The notes under the pieces were generated by a model, which made no database searches, was not told where the DNA came from, and worked only from the letters and a program-made list of their open reading frames with translations. A DNA stretch of 64,000 bases from Pontibacterium sinense (lineage in GTDB: Bacteria > Pseudomonadota > Gammaproteobacteria > Pseudomonadales > Balneatricaceae): assembly GCF_015209595.1 (NCBI RefSeq), contig NZ_JADEYS010000016.1, forward strand, positions 62,001 to 126,000, written 5' to 3'. A program made the position numbers and the translations under genes. Of the stretch, positions 1 through 9,315 are shown one piece after another. Positions within the stretch are counted from its first letter, which is position 1; the number at the start of each line of letters is the position of its first letter.

Positions 1-781
1 TCACCGCAAACTCTTCACCGCCATAGCGTACCGCCAACATAGGCTCAGGGCAGAAATCGCGTAGCAGTTTGCCCACGTATTGCAGCACTTTGTCGCCCAT
101 CAGGTGGCCATAGGTGTCATTGAATTTCTTGAAATGATCGACGTCGACCATGACCAGCGTGACTGCACCGGCATTGCCGCTGTAGAGCAGGGTGCCCAAC
201 TCGGTTTCAAATACCCGTCGGTTGAACAGTCCTGTGAGTGGGTCAACGCGCGCGTCCTGACGTGTTTTTTCAAGCTCGGCTTTTAGGGACTCAATCTCAG
301 ACTGCGCATCATCGATACGTGTTTGGAAGCGTTGAGTGCTATCGCTGATATCCTGTGTTTTGCGCGCCAGTGTCTGGATAATACTTTCCAGAGGTAACGC
401 CGGACCGCCATCGGCCTGAAGGGCTTCCAGGCTATCTTGCAGCGTATCGGAATAGTTTTTAGTTTCTTCTGCCGTCACAGATGCATGTTCATGCAGATCA
501 TTCACTAGGGCGATTAACCCGGCTTGAACGTTCTCGGCACTGTCGACCTCATCTTTGATCATGTGCTGGCGGAACATCTGTTCGCCAACCAGATTCGGGC
601 AGGTGCCGTAGGTCGTCAGTGTCTTATCCAGCTCCTGATTCAGCTCCGGTACGCGATTGGATACGTATGTATACCACAACGCATAGTTGAGTGGATTTGG
701 TGGAATATTGTGCTTCACCATTAGTGGTATCGCCTGCCGCAGGTATTCTGCCGCTTGACCGGTGTTTTCAGCGAATTTCAT
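1..781 (-). CDS. Diguanylate cyclase (GGDEF family), 3'-truncated by window edge
   Basis: Reading the minus strand from an ATG at 781 gives 260 open codons to the window edge. The protein makes the second messenger c-di-GMP from two GTP. An N-terminal all-alpha region without obvious membrane segments (start MKFAENTGQAAEYLRQAI) and a coiled-coil-like stretch precede the GGDEF domain, seen as DPLTGLFNRR, then MVDVDHFKKFNDTYGH, then an intact GGEEF active-site signature just before the edge. Both the substrate-binding Asp/Asn residues and GGEEF look catalytically competent. No RxxD inhibitory site lies five residues before GGEEF (the residues there are PEPM), so product inhibition by that route is not expected. 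The C-terminal part of the catalytic domain lies outside the window. It is probably cytoplasmic. The next gene diverges from it across 230 bases. Confidence 0.93.
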   Translation of the reverse strand, partial: MKFAENTGQAAEYLRQAIPLMVKHNIPPNPLNYALWYTYVSNRVPELNQELDKTLTTYGTCPNLVGEQMFRQHMIKDEVDSAENVQAGLIALVNDLHEHASVTAEETKNYSDTLQDSLEALQADGGPALPLESIIQTLARKTQDISDSTQRFQTRIDDAQSEIESLKAELEKTRQDARVDPLTGLFNRRVFETELGTLLYSGNAGAVTLVMVDVDHFKKFNDTYGHLMGDKVLQYVGKLLRDFCPEPMLAVRYGGEEFAV

Positions 782-1011
782 ACAACCCCTCACGCGTTAA
801 TCCAAAACTGCAACGCGTTTACCCTGGAAAGCCCGCAATCATCCTGTGCGATGCCATCCTATAAATTAACTCTTAGCCAAAAAAGAGAATAAGGCTTTGC
901 TAAACTGATTTGTATCCCTGAACGAATACAGCGGTGCCTATTAGTCCCTCAAAATGGTGTATCGGCCGCTAATCTGATTACTTCAGGTTTTTTTTACGGG
1001 AGACGGGAACA

Positions 1012-2295
1012 ATGAAAATTGCCTATCTGCCCGCATCATTTGTGTTGCTTTTTTGGGCAACAACGGGTCATGGAATAGACGTTTTTTGCGGGTCTAATGA
1101 ACGGACAGCGTTATGTGAAACACAGAGTCAGACCGCAGACTGGTCAGGTATTATTGATAATCAGACGCACAGCTCTGTGCAGTTTCATACGATGGATGCT
1201 GCTATCCAGCACTACAGACGTCTGGCCCAAAACGGGCGCTGGGAAACGCTGACCGGCCGGTTTCTGCTACGTGAAGGGAAGCGGCATGCCCAGGTTGAAC
1301 AGATACGTGAACGCCTGAGAGCGCTGGGCGACTATTCTTATGACCACCCGTTATCTAATAAGCAATACTTTGATTCTAGGCTGAGCTCTGCGGTGGGCGC
1401 ATTTCAGCGTCGGCACGGATTGAAAGTTGATGGCATTGTTGGGCCGAATACGCGTAAAGCCTTGAATATCTCTCCACGCAAGCGGTGGCAGCAGCTTTTG
1501 GTCAATAGGCAGAGAGAGCAGGTTGACCAGGTAGCCCAGCAGCGGGATTACATTGAAATTAATATTCCAGACTATCAGCTACGTTACTATCGCGATGACC
1601 AACTCATCGTCGAGATGCGGGTTATTGTTGGGCGCAAGGAACGGCCGACTCCGGTCATGAACAGCACCTTAAAAGCACTGGAATTCAATCCCGACTGGAA
1701 TGTACCGCGCAGAATTGCGTTTGAAGATATCCTGCCCACATTACAGGAGCGGGAAAAATTTGATCGCCTGGGTGTGAAGTTAGTAAAGGGCTGGCATCAC
1801 CAGCCGAATGTTGTGGCTGTAGAGGAACTCGATATGTCCCACTTCTATCGTGGTGCATTGTCTGAACAGTACCGCTTCTGGCAGCCACCCGGTAATACCA
1901 ACCCACTTGGCCAATTGAAGTTTATTTTCCCTAACGATTTCTCGATCTACATGCATGGAACGCCGGGAAAACACCTGTTTGATGAGCCAAGACGTACATT
2001 CAGCTCCGGTTGTATTCGAATTGAAGATCCGCGTTTACTGGCACAATTGATACTTGAGAAAAGTGAGGCTCAACCCCTGTCTTATCTGGATACTCAGCTG
2101 GAAACAGAAGCTGCCAGTATTTCTGATCTGCCGGGTGATGTGGAGATCTTTACACGGTATAGGACAGCGTGGGTCGATAGGGATAGTGGGGTATTGCAGT
2201 TCCGCACTGATATCTATCGCAGAGATCCGAATGAACTTGCACAACTTTCCGCAGCACAGCCGTCCACTGATGAAGATGATACGCTTACTAACTAG
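1012..2295 (+). CDS. L,D-transpeptidase, YcbB/LdtD type
   Basis: A 427-residue exported enzyme that forms 3-3 crosslinks between meso-diaminopimelate residues of peptidoglycan, or a related L,D-transpeptidation. The N-terminus has a signal-peptide-like hydrophobic stretch (SFVLLFWATTGHG) after a Lys. Residues about 110-155 form a peptidoglycan-binding domain (AVGAFQRRHGLKVDGIVG). Residues about 180-370 form the YkuD catalytic domain with the motif IYMHGTPGKHLFDEPRR and the nucleophile Cys334 in FSSGCIRI. The length is shorter than E. coli YcbB (about 615 residues), so the N-terminal region is reduced. The ATG at 1012 follows a GGGAGACGGGAA purine run, a good ribosome site. It stands alone, with divergent and codirectional neighbours of unrelated function. 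Confidence 0.9.
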   Translation: MKIAYLPASFVLLFWATTGHGIDVFCGSNERTALCETQSQTADWSGIIDNQTHSSVQFHTMDAAIQHYRRLAQNGRWETLTGRFLLREGKRHAQVEQIRERLRALGDYSYDHPLSNKQYFDSRLSSAVGAFQRRHGLKVDGIVGPNTRKALNISPRKRWQQLLVNRQREQVDQVAQQRDYIEINIPDYQLRYYRDDQLIVEMRVIVGRKERPTPVMNSTLKALEFNPDWNVPRRIAFEDILPTLQEREKFDRLGVKLVKGWHHQPNVVAVEELDMSHFYRGALSEQYRFWQPPGNTNPLGQLKFIFPNDFSIYMHGTPGKHLFDEPRRTFSSGCIRIEDPRLLAQLILEKSEAQPLSYLDTQLETEAASISDLPGDVEIFTRYRTAWVDRDSGVLQFRTDIYRRDPNELAQLSAAQPSTDEDDTLTN

Positions 2296-2458
2296 TGAGC
2301 GTGCGATCCAGTCCTAAGTGCTAAACAACGTACCATCTGCTGAGAAAGCATCGGACTTATTCGTGGTTTCCTGAATGTTCGACCATGTAAGGATTTACGG
2401 TGAACCGCTTCGCTGCGTAGACTGCTTATTTGCCCGCCAAAGGATAGGGGTATTCGGG

Positions 2459-4117
2459 GTGCAGCTGATTTCAGGGTTCAGTACGTCCAATATTCGTGGA
2501 GACCTTTATGGCGGCCTGACGGCGGCTGTGGTGGCCTTGCCACTGGCGCTGGCGTTTGGTGTTTCTTCCGGTGTGGGGGCTATTGCAGGCCTTTACGGCG
2601 CAATCTTCGTGGGTCTTTTTGCTGCGCTTTTTGGTGGTACACCCTCTCAAGTATCCGGCCCGACAGGGCCAATGACTGTTGTCATGGCGGCCGTTTTTAC
2701 CCAGTTTGTCGCGATTGATCCCAACAGCGGGCCAATACTGGCCTTCACTGTAGTTATTATGGGCGGTGCGTTTCAGGCACTGTTCGGATTGTTACGGTTG
2801 GGGAAGTACATCACGCTGGTGCCATTTCCAGTGATATCCGGGTTTATGAGCGGTATCGGGGTGATTATTATCCTGCTCCAGCTCGGGCCACTGCTTGGAC
2901 ACGCCGCACCCGGTGGGGTGATTGACGCTGTTGAGGCACTCCCGGCATTTATTGAACAAACTAATCTCAGTGCCTTGCTGTTAGGTTTGCTATCACTGGC
3001 GACCCTTTTTTTCTTGCCTCGTCGGTTAGCCACGCTGATCCCGTCGCCGCTGGTTGCACTGATTATCGGTACGTTGTTGTCGTTGTTCTTGCTACGGGAC
3101 GACTCCCTGACGGTCATCGGCGAGATACCCACCGGCTTGCCATCGTTGCAGTGGCCGACATTCAATGCAGATCTGTTTCAGGAAATGGTGCAGGCAGCGC
3201 TGATGCTGGCCGCATTAGGCTCTGTGGATTCTCTTTTGACCTCCTTAGTTGCAGATAATATGACCAAAACCCACCATAACTCGGACCGTGAGCTGGTGGG
3301 GCAGGGGATCGGTAATATGGTCGCAGGGTTGTTTGGTGGTTTGCCTGGTGCGGGAGCAACGATGCGTACGGTGGTGAACATTCGTGCCGGAGGTAAGACA
3401 CCTATCTCGGGTAGTGTGCATGCGTTGGCTTTGTTAGCAATTGTGTTGGGCGCAGGACCGTTGGCAGAAAATATCCCCCATGCGGTATTAGCAGGAATTC
3501 TGATCAAAGTAGGGATCGATATCATCGATTGGAAGTTCCTGCAGCGCTTACATCGGGCTCCGATGTTTGTGGTCGTGTTAATGTTGCTGGTGTTTGGTCT
3601 GACCGTATTTGTTGATCTGGTGACGGCTGTGTTAGCAGGTGTGTTTCTGGCGAATATCATTACGGTTAAGCGATTGGCTGACACGCAGATCGCGGCGGTT
3701 CAGGTGATCAGTGATGCTGACGATGAGCATGATCTGCTCAATGCGCGTGAAAACGAAGTACTAAGACAGGCGGCCGGACGTATCTTGCTCTACCACTTCA
3801 ATGGGCCTGTCAGTTATGGCGCCGCCAAAGGGATTATCCAGAAGTTACAGCAAGCGCAAAAACACGATGCACTCATTTTGGATTTCAGCCGGGTACCAAT
3901 GATTGACGTGTCTACTGCCATGGCGATCGAAGATATGATTGTCGATTCACAAGCGGCATGCCGTGAAGTCTATGTGATTGGTACGAATGACGTTGTGCAC
4001 AATGTGTTGTCGCGGATGCAGATATTGCGGTTGCTACCTGAGCGCTGCTTACATGAGCAGCGAGAATCCGCGCTGGAAGCGGCTTACTCGCATTTGGATA
4101 AAGTAATTGCCGGGTAA
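2459..4117 (+). CDS. SulP family inorganic anion transporter with STAS domain
   Basis: An inner-membrane SulP transporter, expected to move sulfate, bicarbonate or a similar anion with Na+ or H+. The sequence has about ten or more hydrophobic segments from residue 15 to 410, the family core SGPTGPMTVVMA, and a C-terminal cytoplasmic STAS domain (about 450-550, with LILDFSRVPMIDVSTA). The reading frame is open from 2375, but I place the start at the GTG at 2459. It is preceded by AGGATAGGGG and gives an N-terminus (VQLISGFSTSNIRGDLYGG) that begins just before the conserved SulP start; an ATG at 2375 would add 28 non-family residues. Substrate cannot be told from sequence. The 3' end overlaps the convergent yigZ by 34 bp. 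Confidence 0.88.
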   Translation: MQLISGFSTSNIRGDLYGGLTAAVVALPLALAFGVSSGVGAIAGLYGAIFVGLFAALFGGTPSQVSGPTGPMTVVMAAVFTQFVAIDPNSGPILAFTVVIMGGAFQALFGLLRLGKYITLVPFPVISGFMSGIGVIIILLQLGPLLGHAAPGGVIDAVEALPAFIEQTNLSALLLGLLSLATLFFLPRRLATLIPSPLVALIIGTLLSLFLLRDDSLTVIGEIPTGLPSLQWPTFNADLFQEMVQAALMLAALGSVDSLLTSLVADNMTKTHHNSDRELVGQGIGNMVAGLFGGLPGAGATMRTVVNIRAGGKTPISGSVHALALLAIVLGAGPLAENIPHAVLAGILIKVGIDIIDWKFLQRLHRAPMFVVVLMLLVFGLTVFVDLVTAVLAGVFLANIITVKRLADTQIAAVQVISDADDEHDLLNARENEVLRQAAGRILLYHFNGPVSYGAAKGIIQKLQQAQKHDALILDFSRVPMIDVSTAMAIEDMIVDSQAACREVYVIGTNDVVHNVLSRMQILRLLPERCLHEQRESALEAAYSHLDKVIAG

Positions 4118-4689
4118 GGCTGGAGAGCTTGCTGGAAATCCTCCAGTTTTGACGTCTCGATCAACCCTTCAATCAGCAATTGAGCTTGCCAGTCACGTTG
4201 GGTGATATTCACATCGAACTGGCCCAGTAGGTACTCAAGCTGACCGGTCATAGAAAAGTCAGCACTGATCCGTACAGGTGTTTTGGCAACCACGTTCTCC
4301 AGATCAAGTATGTCGAGACCTTCGCGCACAGCCTGACTATATGCCCGTACCAATCCGCCAGTGCCTAATTTGATGCCTCCGAAATATCGGGTAACAACAA
4401 CACTGATATCTCCCAGTCCACTGTGCGAGAGCACATTGAGCATCGGGCGGCCAGCGGTTCCTTTGGGTTCACCGTCATCGCTGCATCCCCAGTGTCGGGA
4501 ATCATCGGGAGAACCCGCGACATAGGCCCAGCAGTTGTGATTGGCAGAAGGATGTTCTTCGCGTAACTGCTGAACAAAGGCATCGGCGCTGGTTTTATCG
4601 GGGGTGGGTGCCACCGTCGTAATAAAGCGACTGTTCTTGATGATCAGTTCGCTTTGTTGACGATGGCTCGGACGTTGATAGTTACTCAA
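4084..4689 (-). CDS. yigZ: YigZ/IMPACT family protein
   Basis: A 201-residue member of the YigZ/IMPACT (UPF0029) family, whose eukaryotic relatives modulate the GCN2 stress kinase. The bacterial role is not firmly known. Family signatures seen are HNCWAYVAG, DDGEPKGTAGRPML and VTRYFGGIKLGTGGLVRAYS, followed by the smaller C-terminal ferredoxin-like domain. The start is a TTG at 4687-4689 that directly abuts the stop codon of the upstream cation transporter (no intergenic base), so the two genes are probably co-transcribed and translationally coupled. The 3' end runs 34 bp into the end of the convergent SulP gene. The length is normal for the family. Confidence 0.93.
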   Translation of the reverse strand: MSNYQRPSHRQQSELIIKNSRFITTVAPTPDKTSADAFVQQLREEHPSANHNCWAYVAGSPDDSRHWGCSDDGEPKGTAGRPMLNVLSHSGLGDISVVVTRYFGGIKLGTGGLVRAYSQAVREGLDILDLENVVAKTPVRISADFSMTGQLEYLLGQFDVNITQRDWQAQLLIEGLIETSKLEDFQQALQPYPAITLSKCE

Positions 4690-5832
4690 TTAATGTTGTC
4701 CATCATTACTGATCCAGATACTTACGTTTTCTAGCCAGACCGGGTGATTCATAGCTGCTTTCAGCTCACTGGCAAGCGTCGGATTCAATAACGAGTCGGA
4801 TGCGAAAAACAGCTCTGCATCGATGCCATCGTTGTAATGCAATACCAGCCGCATAGGTGCTGCCAGATCAGGTGCGATCTGTGAGAGCCCCGCATGAATC
4901 TCGCGCTCAACTTCGCCGCGTAATGGGAGTGTTTTGCACACCTGCTCGGTTTCATCGTCGTAGGTATCGATATGGAAGATGACATGGCCCACGTCTTCGA
5001 ATGCCTCCTGAAGACGGCAGATTGCAGTGTCACCAATATAATGACCTTCGGATGCTGAAAGCGTCGGAGAAACCTGTATATGCATCTCCAGTTGGCTCTG
5101 GCCGGCCATCTTTCGGCTTTTAAAGCTATGGACGTTAAGGATGCCCTCTACCTGCATAACCACGTCATGGTAGGCTGCGATGCGCTCCTCCGGCAGGGCC
5201 GTATCAACCAACTCCTTGATACTATCCCAGGTCATTTCCCAGCCGATTTTACCGACAATCACAGAGACGACCAGTGCGGCCAGTGCATCGAGCCACCAAA
5301 CGCCCATCATGGCACCGGCAACACCAATCAATACAACAATAGATGACAGCGCATCGGTGCGGCTGTGCCAGGCATTGGCGATCACCAGGTCGGACTTAAT
5401 CGCCTTACCCACGCGCATGGTGTAATGGAAAATCCACTCTTTACTCGCAATGGATAAGGCTGCAATCACCAGCGCAGGCCACTCAGGTGTGAGCGGTTGC
5501 GTATCGGTAAACAGCAATTTAATACTTTCATAGGCCATCGCACCGGCAACTGCGATCAGTGCACAGCCCAATACCACCGTACCCACGGTTTCAAAGCGGC
5601 CATGACCCCAAGGGTGGTCTTCATCCGGCTCCTGATGAGAGATGCGCAGGACAACCACCACCATTCCATCTGTGACCAAATCGGATAATGAATGGATACC
5701 ATCGACCACCAGAGCACTGGAATGGGATAGGATGCCGACCACTATTTTGGCGATGCCAAGGACGAAGTCGAGTATGGCGCCAATGAGCGTGACACGTTCT
5801 GCGGCTTGCTGTTGACTCAGTTCTCTACTCAT
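4690..5832 (-). CDS. Cation diffusion facilitator (CDF) metal/H+ antiporter
   Basis: A 380-residue inner-membrane efflux carrier of the CDF family, expected to export divalent cations such as Zn2+, Fe2+, Co2+ or Cd2+. Six membrane segments cover about residues 10-210, with the metal-site signatures LVVDGIHSLSDLVTDG in TM2 and HSRTDALSS in TM5. A cytoplasmic C-terminal domain follows (about 215-300). An extra tail of about 80 residues after the usual end (HIDTYDDE onward) makes the protein longer than the roughly 300-residue FieF; the tail resembles a second small alpha/beta unit, but I do not recognise it. The start is an ATG at 5832. It lies directly upstream of yigZ. Confidence 0.92.
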   Translation of the reverse strand: MSRELSQQQAAERVTLIGAILDFVLGIAKIVVGILSHSSALVVDGIHSLSDLVTDGMVVVVLRISHQEPDEDHPWGHGRFETVGTVVLGCALIAVAGAMAYESIKLLFTDTQPLTPEWPALVIAALSIASKEWIFHYTMRVGKAIKSDLVIANAWHSRTDALSSIVVLIGVAGAMMGVWWLDALAALVVSVIVGKIGWEMTWDSIKELVDTALPEERIAAYHDVVMQVEGILNVHSFKSRKMAGQSQLEMHIQVSPTLSASEGHYIGDTAICRLQEAFEDVGHVIFHIDTYDDETEQVCKTLPLRGEVEREIHAGLSQIAPDLAAPMRLVLHYNDGIDAELFFASDSLLNPTLASELKAAMNHPVWLENVSIWISNDGQH

Positions 5833-6215
5833 GGTGTATAAGAATACTCTTAATTAGCGTGTGCATCCCTGAATGCAGGGGGTGTAAAAGGTTCTGCCAA
5901 ACGGGATTTTCTCATAGTTTCAGCGTTTTGTTCAGGAATGCTGGGAACTTTAACAAATTAGCGATAAATTATAGAAATCTTCTGCTGAAGTGATTGTAAC
6001 TTATTGATTTTTATAGTTTGAAATTATCTGGTTAAAAAATGATCAATGCGCTGAGTGTTAAGTATTTACGTGGCTTTGATGACGTTTTCGAGTCTAAACC
6101 CACAGAGTTATCCACAGTATATGTGGGCATACTTCGGCAGCCCTGTTATGGCGGGTGATTGCGCCGGTTTTCTACAGGCCAGATCGACATTTTGTAAGAT
6201 AGGACAGGTGTGAAC
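5833..6215 (+). other. Intergenic region between divergent genes
   Basis: These 383 bases separate the divergent CDF gene and the bile-acid-symporter-family gene. The middle is AT-rich (around 5940-6060), as expected for two divergent promoters. I saw no clear sigma-70 pair, no RNA gene and no convincing open frame. Confidence 0.5.
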
Positions 6216-7088
6216 ATGGAAAGCAGTTTGATGACTCAGGTGGTTCTGCCAGCTGCACTTTTTACCATTATGCTCGGAGTTGGATTGTCATTATCAATCG
6301 CGGATTTCCGGCAGGTGTTCAAGCGGCCAGGGATGACTGTTCTTGGGATAACGATGCAGTTGCTGTTATTACCCGTGCTTGGATTTATTGTGGTAAGCCT
6401 GCTTGAATTACCACCTGCGTTGGCGGTGGGGCTGATGATCCTCACGTTCGCACCGGGTGGCGCAACATCCAATATGATCACCTATCTGGCGCGGGGCGAT
6501 ACGGCACTATCGGTCAGTATGACGGCGATTGTCAGTATGATTGCACCGTTTACTCTGCCATTCCTGACCCTGTTGAGTTTACAGTATTGGATGGGGGAAA
6601 CGGAGTTCTCCGGTTTTCCTGTTCTGACCACGATGATCAAACTGGTGGTGATGACCATCATCCCAGTGGTTATCGGCGTCTTTTTACATCACCGCTTTCC
6701 TGCTTTTTGCTTACGGCTGCAAACCGGGGTCAAAACCCTGTCGATGATATTCTTGCTGATGGTGGTGGTCGGTATTGTAAAAGCCAATTGGAATCAGCTG
6801 CCTGAATTGATTGGTGTGCTGGGCCCGGCGGTTTTCCTGTTGATCTCGCTGGCCTTTGGGCTGGGATACGGCATTGCAAAGCAGCTGGGAGTGCAGAGTC
6901 AGCAGGCGCTCACGCTTGGTATTGAGGTGGGCGTACAAAATGCAGGCACGGCGTTGTTGGTGACCGGAGCGGTACTCCAAAACGCAGAGATGTCGGCCAG
7001 CGCGCTGGCCTACGGTGTGTTGATGAACGTTCCAGCCTTTGTTCTGATTTTTTACCGGAACTTACGTGCCCGTACAGTGACGGCCTGA
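6216..7088 (+). CDS. Bile acid:sodium symporter family (BASS/SBF-like) transporter
   Basis: A membrane protein of about 290 residues with roughly nine or ten hydrophobic segments and the family features ILTFAPGGATSNMITYLARG (a TM crossover region) and LGIEVGVQNAGTALLV. BASS carriers cotransport organic anions with Na+; in bacteria the true substrates range from keto acids to thiamine precursors. I choose the ATG at 6216, which has AGGACAGG seven bases upstream; a GTG two codons earlier sits too close to that ribosome site. It stands alone, convergent with queE across 19 bases. Substrate is unknown. Confidence 0.88.
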   Translation: MESSLMTQVVLPAALFTIMLGVGLSLSIADFRQVFKRPGMTVLGITMQLLLLPVLGFIVVSLLELPPALAVGLMILTFAPGGATSNMITYLARGDTALSVSMTAIVSMIAPFTLPFLTLLSLQYWMGETEFSGFPVLTTMIKLVVMTIIPVVIGVFLHHRFPAFCLRLQTGVKTLSMIFLLMVVVGIVKANWNQLPELIGVLGPAVFLLISLAFGLGYGIAKQLGVQSQQALTLGIEVGVQNAGTALLVTGAVLQNAEMSASALAYGVLMNVPAFVLIFYRNLRARTVTA

Positions 7089-7107
7089 ATCTACATGCAG
7101 CGTGGCG

Positions 7108-7737
7108 TTACTCGATCCCCAAAGCCTTATGGGTTTGGAGGCTGAGTTTCCATAGGGGATGAGCGAGGCAGTATTCCACCGTATCTTTGGTGTACATCTG
7201 GCGCAAAGGGCCGTCCATCGGTTGAAGATAGAAGTGCTCAAAGGCAAGATCTGCAAAGCGTTCGGGCTGGGCCAGTGGTTGGGGGTAGACCAGCTTGAGC
7301 TCGTTACCCTGAGTGATCACGAGTCTTGCGTCGGCTTTAGGGCTAACGCAGATCCAATCGATACCCGCGGGTAGAGGTTTTGTGCCATTGGTCTCAATCG
7401 CCACTTCAAAGTTTGCCCCATGGCACGCTTCAATCAGCGCGTCATCCAGCTGTAAGGCAGGTTCACCGCCGGTAAAGATGACATAACGGTGTTGCTGGTC
7501 AGCCGGCCAAAGGCTTAGCAGAAAATCCACCAGGGCATCTGCATCCGCAAATTTCCCGCCGTTGTTGCCGTCAGTGCCGATAAAATCCGTATCACAGAAA
7601 TCGCAGACCGCCGTGTCTCGGTCCTGCTCTCGGCCAGACCACAGGTTGCAGCCGGTGAAGCGACAGAAGATGGCAGGACGGCCGCTGTGAGCGCCTTCGC
7701 CCTGAAGGCTGTAAAAGATCTCTTTTATTGAGTACAT
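7108..7737 (-). CDS. queE: 7-carboxy-7-deazaguanine synthase QueE (radical SAM)
   Basis: QueE converts 6-carboxy-tetrahydropterin to 7-carboxy-7-deazaguanine in the queuosine (and 7-deazaguanine) pathway, using a [4Fe-4S] cluster and S-adenosylmethionine. The opening YSIKEIFYSLQGEGAHSGR is the family N-terminus. The cluster motif is the long-spaced form Cys-x14-Cys-x2-Cys (from CNLWSG to CDFCDT), followed by the GGEPALQ SAM motif. I place the start at the ATG at 7737, giving 209 residues beginning MYSIKEIF. The frame is open to a TTG/ATG at 7785/7782, which would add 15-16 residues not expected for the family. No other queuosine gene is in the window. Confidence 0.92.
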   Translation of the reverse strand: MYSIKEIFYSLQGEGAHSGRPAIFCRFTGCNLWSGREQDRDTAVCDFCDTDFIGTDGNNGGKFADADALVDFLLSLWPADQQHRYVIFTGGEPALQLDDALIEACHGANFEVAIETNGTKPLPAGIDWICVSPKADARLVITQGNELKLVYPQPLAQPERFADLAFEHFYLQPMDGPLRQMYTKDTVEYCLAHPLWKLSLQTHKALGIE

Positions 7738-7805
7738 CGGTCTGGCTATAGCTGAAAAATGCGGTAGTCTACACGCCTTCATCAATTATAGGTAGCGGAG
7801 CCATC

Positions 7806-8306
7806 ATGAAACTAAGGCAGATCGATAAGGCCGTTTATCGAAAGAAACAGCGCAAGGTTGCGATTATTTTCTGTTCCATCTTTTTTGTGCTGGGTTTATC
7901 TATCTCTGCAATGATGCGTGCGTGGGCAGGGAACCCGGAAGGCTCAAATATGGCGGTCAATCTGGCAGGGGTAATCATTGGTTTGCTGATTACCGGTGGT
8001 ATCTACGCTTTGGTAGTGAAGAAGCCGTTCTTTGACGAAATTCGTTATGCCTGGAAGCTTAAACGTCAGGTTCTGAAAATTCAGAACAAAAAACACATCT
8101 GGAAAGACAAAGTAGAAGCGGGTGATCAGACAGCCGCAACCGTCATGGCTTTTTACTACGCAGGTGTGACGCAGATTCAGTTTCTTGAGAACAACGAATT
8201 TGGTCAGAAAGAGATGATGGACGAACAAGCAGGATTTGAATCACGTTGCGCAGTGCATAATCTTGATCATGATGCTGATCGCTTCAGTCTCGAAATGCTG
8301 GACTAA
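7806..8306 (+). CDS. DUF3087 family membrane protein
   Basis: A 166-residue protein of unknown function that matches the pattern I recall for DUF3087: a basic N-terminus, two membrane segments (about 19-38 and 49-67), a conserved NLAGVIIGLLITGG stretch and a cytoplasmic helical C-terminal half with LKRQVLKIQNK and FYYAGVTQIQFLE. The start ATG at 7806 follows GGTAGCGGAG. It diverges from queE across a short shared promoter region. Nothing in the context indicates its job. Confidence 0.8.
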   Translation: MKLRQIDKAVYRKKQRKVAIIFCSIFFVLGLSISAMMRAWAGNPEGSNMAVNLAGVIIGLLITGGIYALVVKKPFFDEIRYAWKLKRQVLKIQNKKHIWKDKVEAGDQTAATVMAFYYAGVTQIQFLENNEFGQKEMMDEQAGFESRCAVHNLDHDADRFSLEMLD

Positions 8307-8444
8307 GCTCGCGTATAGGCCTCTCGGGGCGGGCTTCTCCACCCTAAGTCTATAGGCTGTTGCGTAGCCTTTAAAACACGTTTGGTGTATATATATTTTC
8401 TTATAACAAATAAAGATAAACATATAACAGCGTGGTAAAGGAAC

Positions 8445-9083
8445 ATGTTTAAGAGAACTGTGACCAGTCTGGCTCTGGCTGCTGCAATCGTATCTTCTCC
8501 GGCAGTGCTTGCAGAAGGTGGTAAGCGAGCAATGATCGCTCCCGACCTTTACTCCTTTGTCGTTGATCACGACGGCGACAAAGTGGAAGTGAAGCGCGCG
8601 CAAAGCCCTGATAACCGTATTCACGAGCTGTACAGCACGACATTTCGTGGTATGCCACAGCCAATTCACCCGTTCGAACCACATGATGTAGAAACCATCG
8701 GCGAACGTGAGTTTGTTCAGTACATGATTGAGTCTCAGACCAACGAAGATGTGCTGGTAGTTGATACCCGTACTGAAGGTTGGCATTACCGTCTGACTAT
8801 TCCAGGTTCCATCAACATTCCTTACACGGTAATGGATGAAGCTGAATCAGCTGCGGATACATTGGAAGAGCTGGGTGCTGAGAAGAAAGGCGATTCGTGG
8901 GACTTCTCTAAAGCGAAAACAGTGGCAATGTTCTGTAACGGTTACTGGTGTGGGCAGACTCCACGACTGGTGCGTGAGTTGTTGAAAGCGGGTTACCCTG
9001 ACACCAATATGAAATATTACCGCGGTGGTATGCAGGCTTGGACAAGCCTTGGCCTGACGACTGTTGGCGAAGCGGCGGAGTAA
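8445..9083 (+). CDS. Exported rhodanese-like domain protein
   Basis: A 212-residue protein with a cleavable signal peptide (KRTVTSLALAAAIVSSPAVLA, cut probably after Ala23) and one rhodanese domain at about residues 90-205. The domain has VLVVDTRTE near its start and the active-site loop FCNGYWCGQ, with the candidate nucleophile at Cys164 and a second Cys five residues later. Rhodaneses transfer sulfane sulfur or bind related groups. Periplasmic members are poorly characterised, and the CxxxxC loop could also form a disulfide. The ATG follows AAAGGAAC. It is a single gene followed by a long stem-loop. Confidence 0.88.
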   Translation: MFKRTVTSLALAAAIVSSPAVLAEGGKRAMIAPDLYSFVVDHDGDKVEVKRAQSPDNRIHELYSTTFRGMPQPIHPFEPHDVETIGEREFVQYMIESQTNEDVLVVDTRTEGWHYRLTIPGSINIPYTVMDEAESAADTLEELGAEKKGDSWDFSKAKTVAMFCNGYWCGQTPRLVRELLKAGYPDTNMKYYRGGMQAWTSLGLTTVGEAAE

Positions 9084-9157
9084 ACAGCTCGGCAGTTGCC
9101 TGAAAGTTACATCGGGTCGATCAGGCCCGATTCATATGCATAACATTCAGCTTTCTG

Positions 9158-9197
9158 ATCTGACAGTGTGTGCGGGAACAGAGCGCAACTGTCAGAT
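9158..9197 (+). repeat. Perfect 10-bp inverted repeat with nested stem
   Basis: ATCTGACAGT at 9158-9167 pairs perfectly with ACTGTCAGAT at 9188-9197, and inside it TGCG pairs with CGCA around a GGAACAGAG loop. A shorter hairpin (ATCGGG/CCCGAT) lies at 9111-9131. Only a weak T/A run follows, so this may be a terminator for the rhodanese gene, a processed 3' end or a small structured RNA. Confidence 0.5.
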
Positions 9198-9315
9198 TTA
9201 AATCAGATCCATTTCTCTTCCACGTACTACCAATTTCCTTATCTTCGGCTCACAGACACAGGCAAAAAAGTAACCGTCCTGTGATGGTTCTTACCTTGAT
9301 AGGGGCTCGGTAGGA

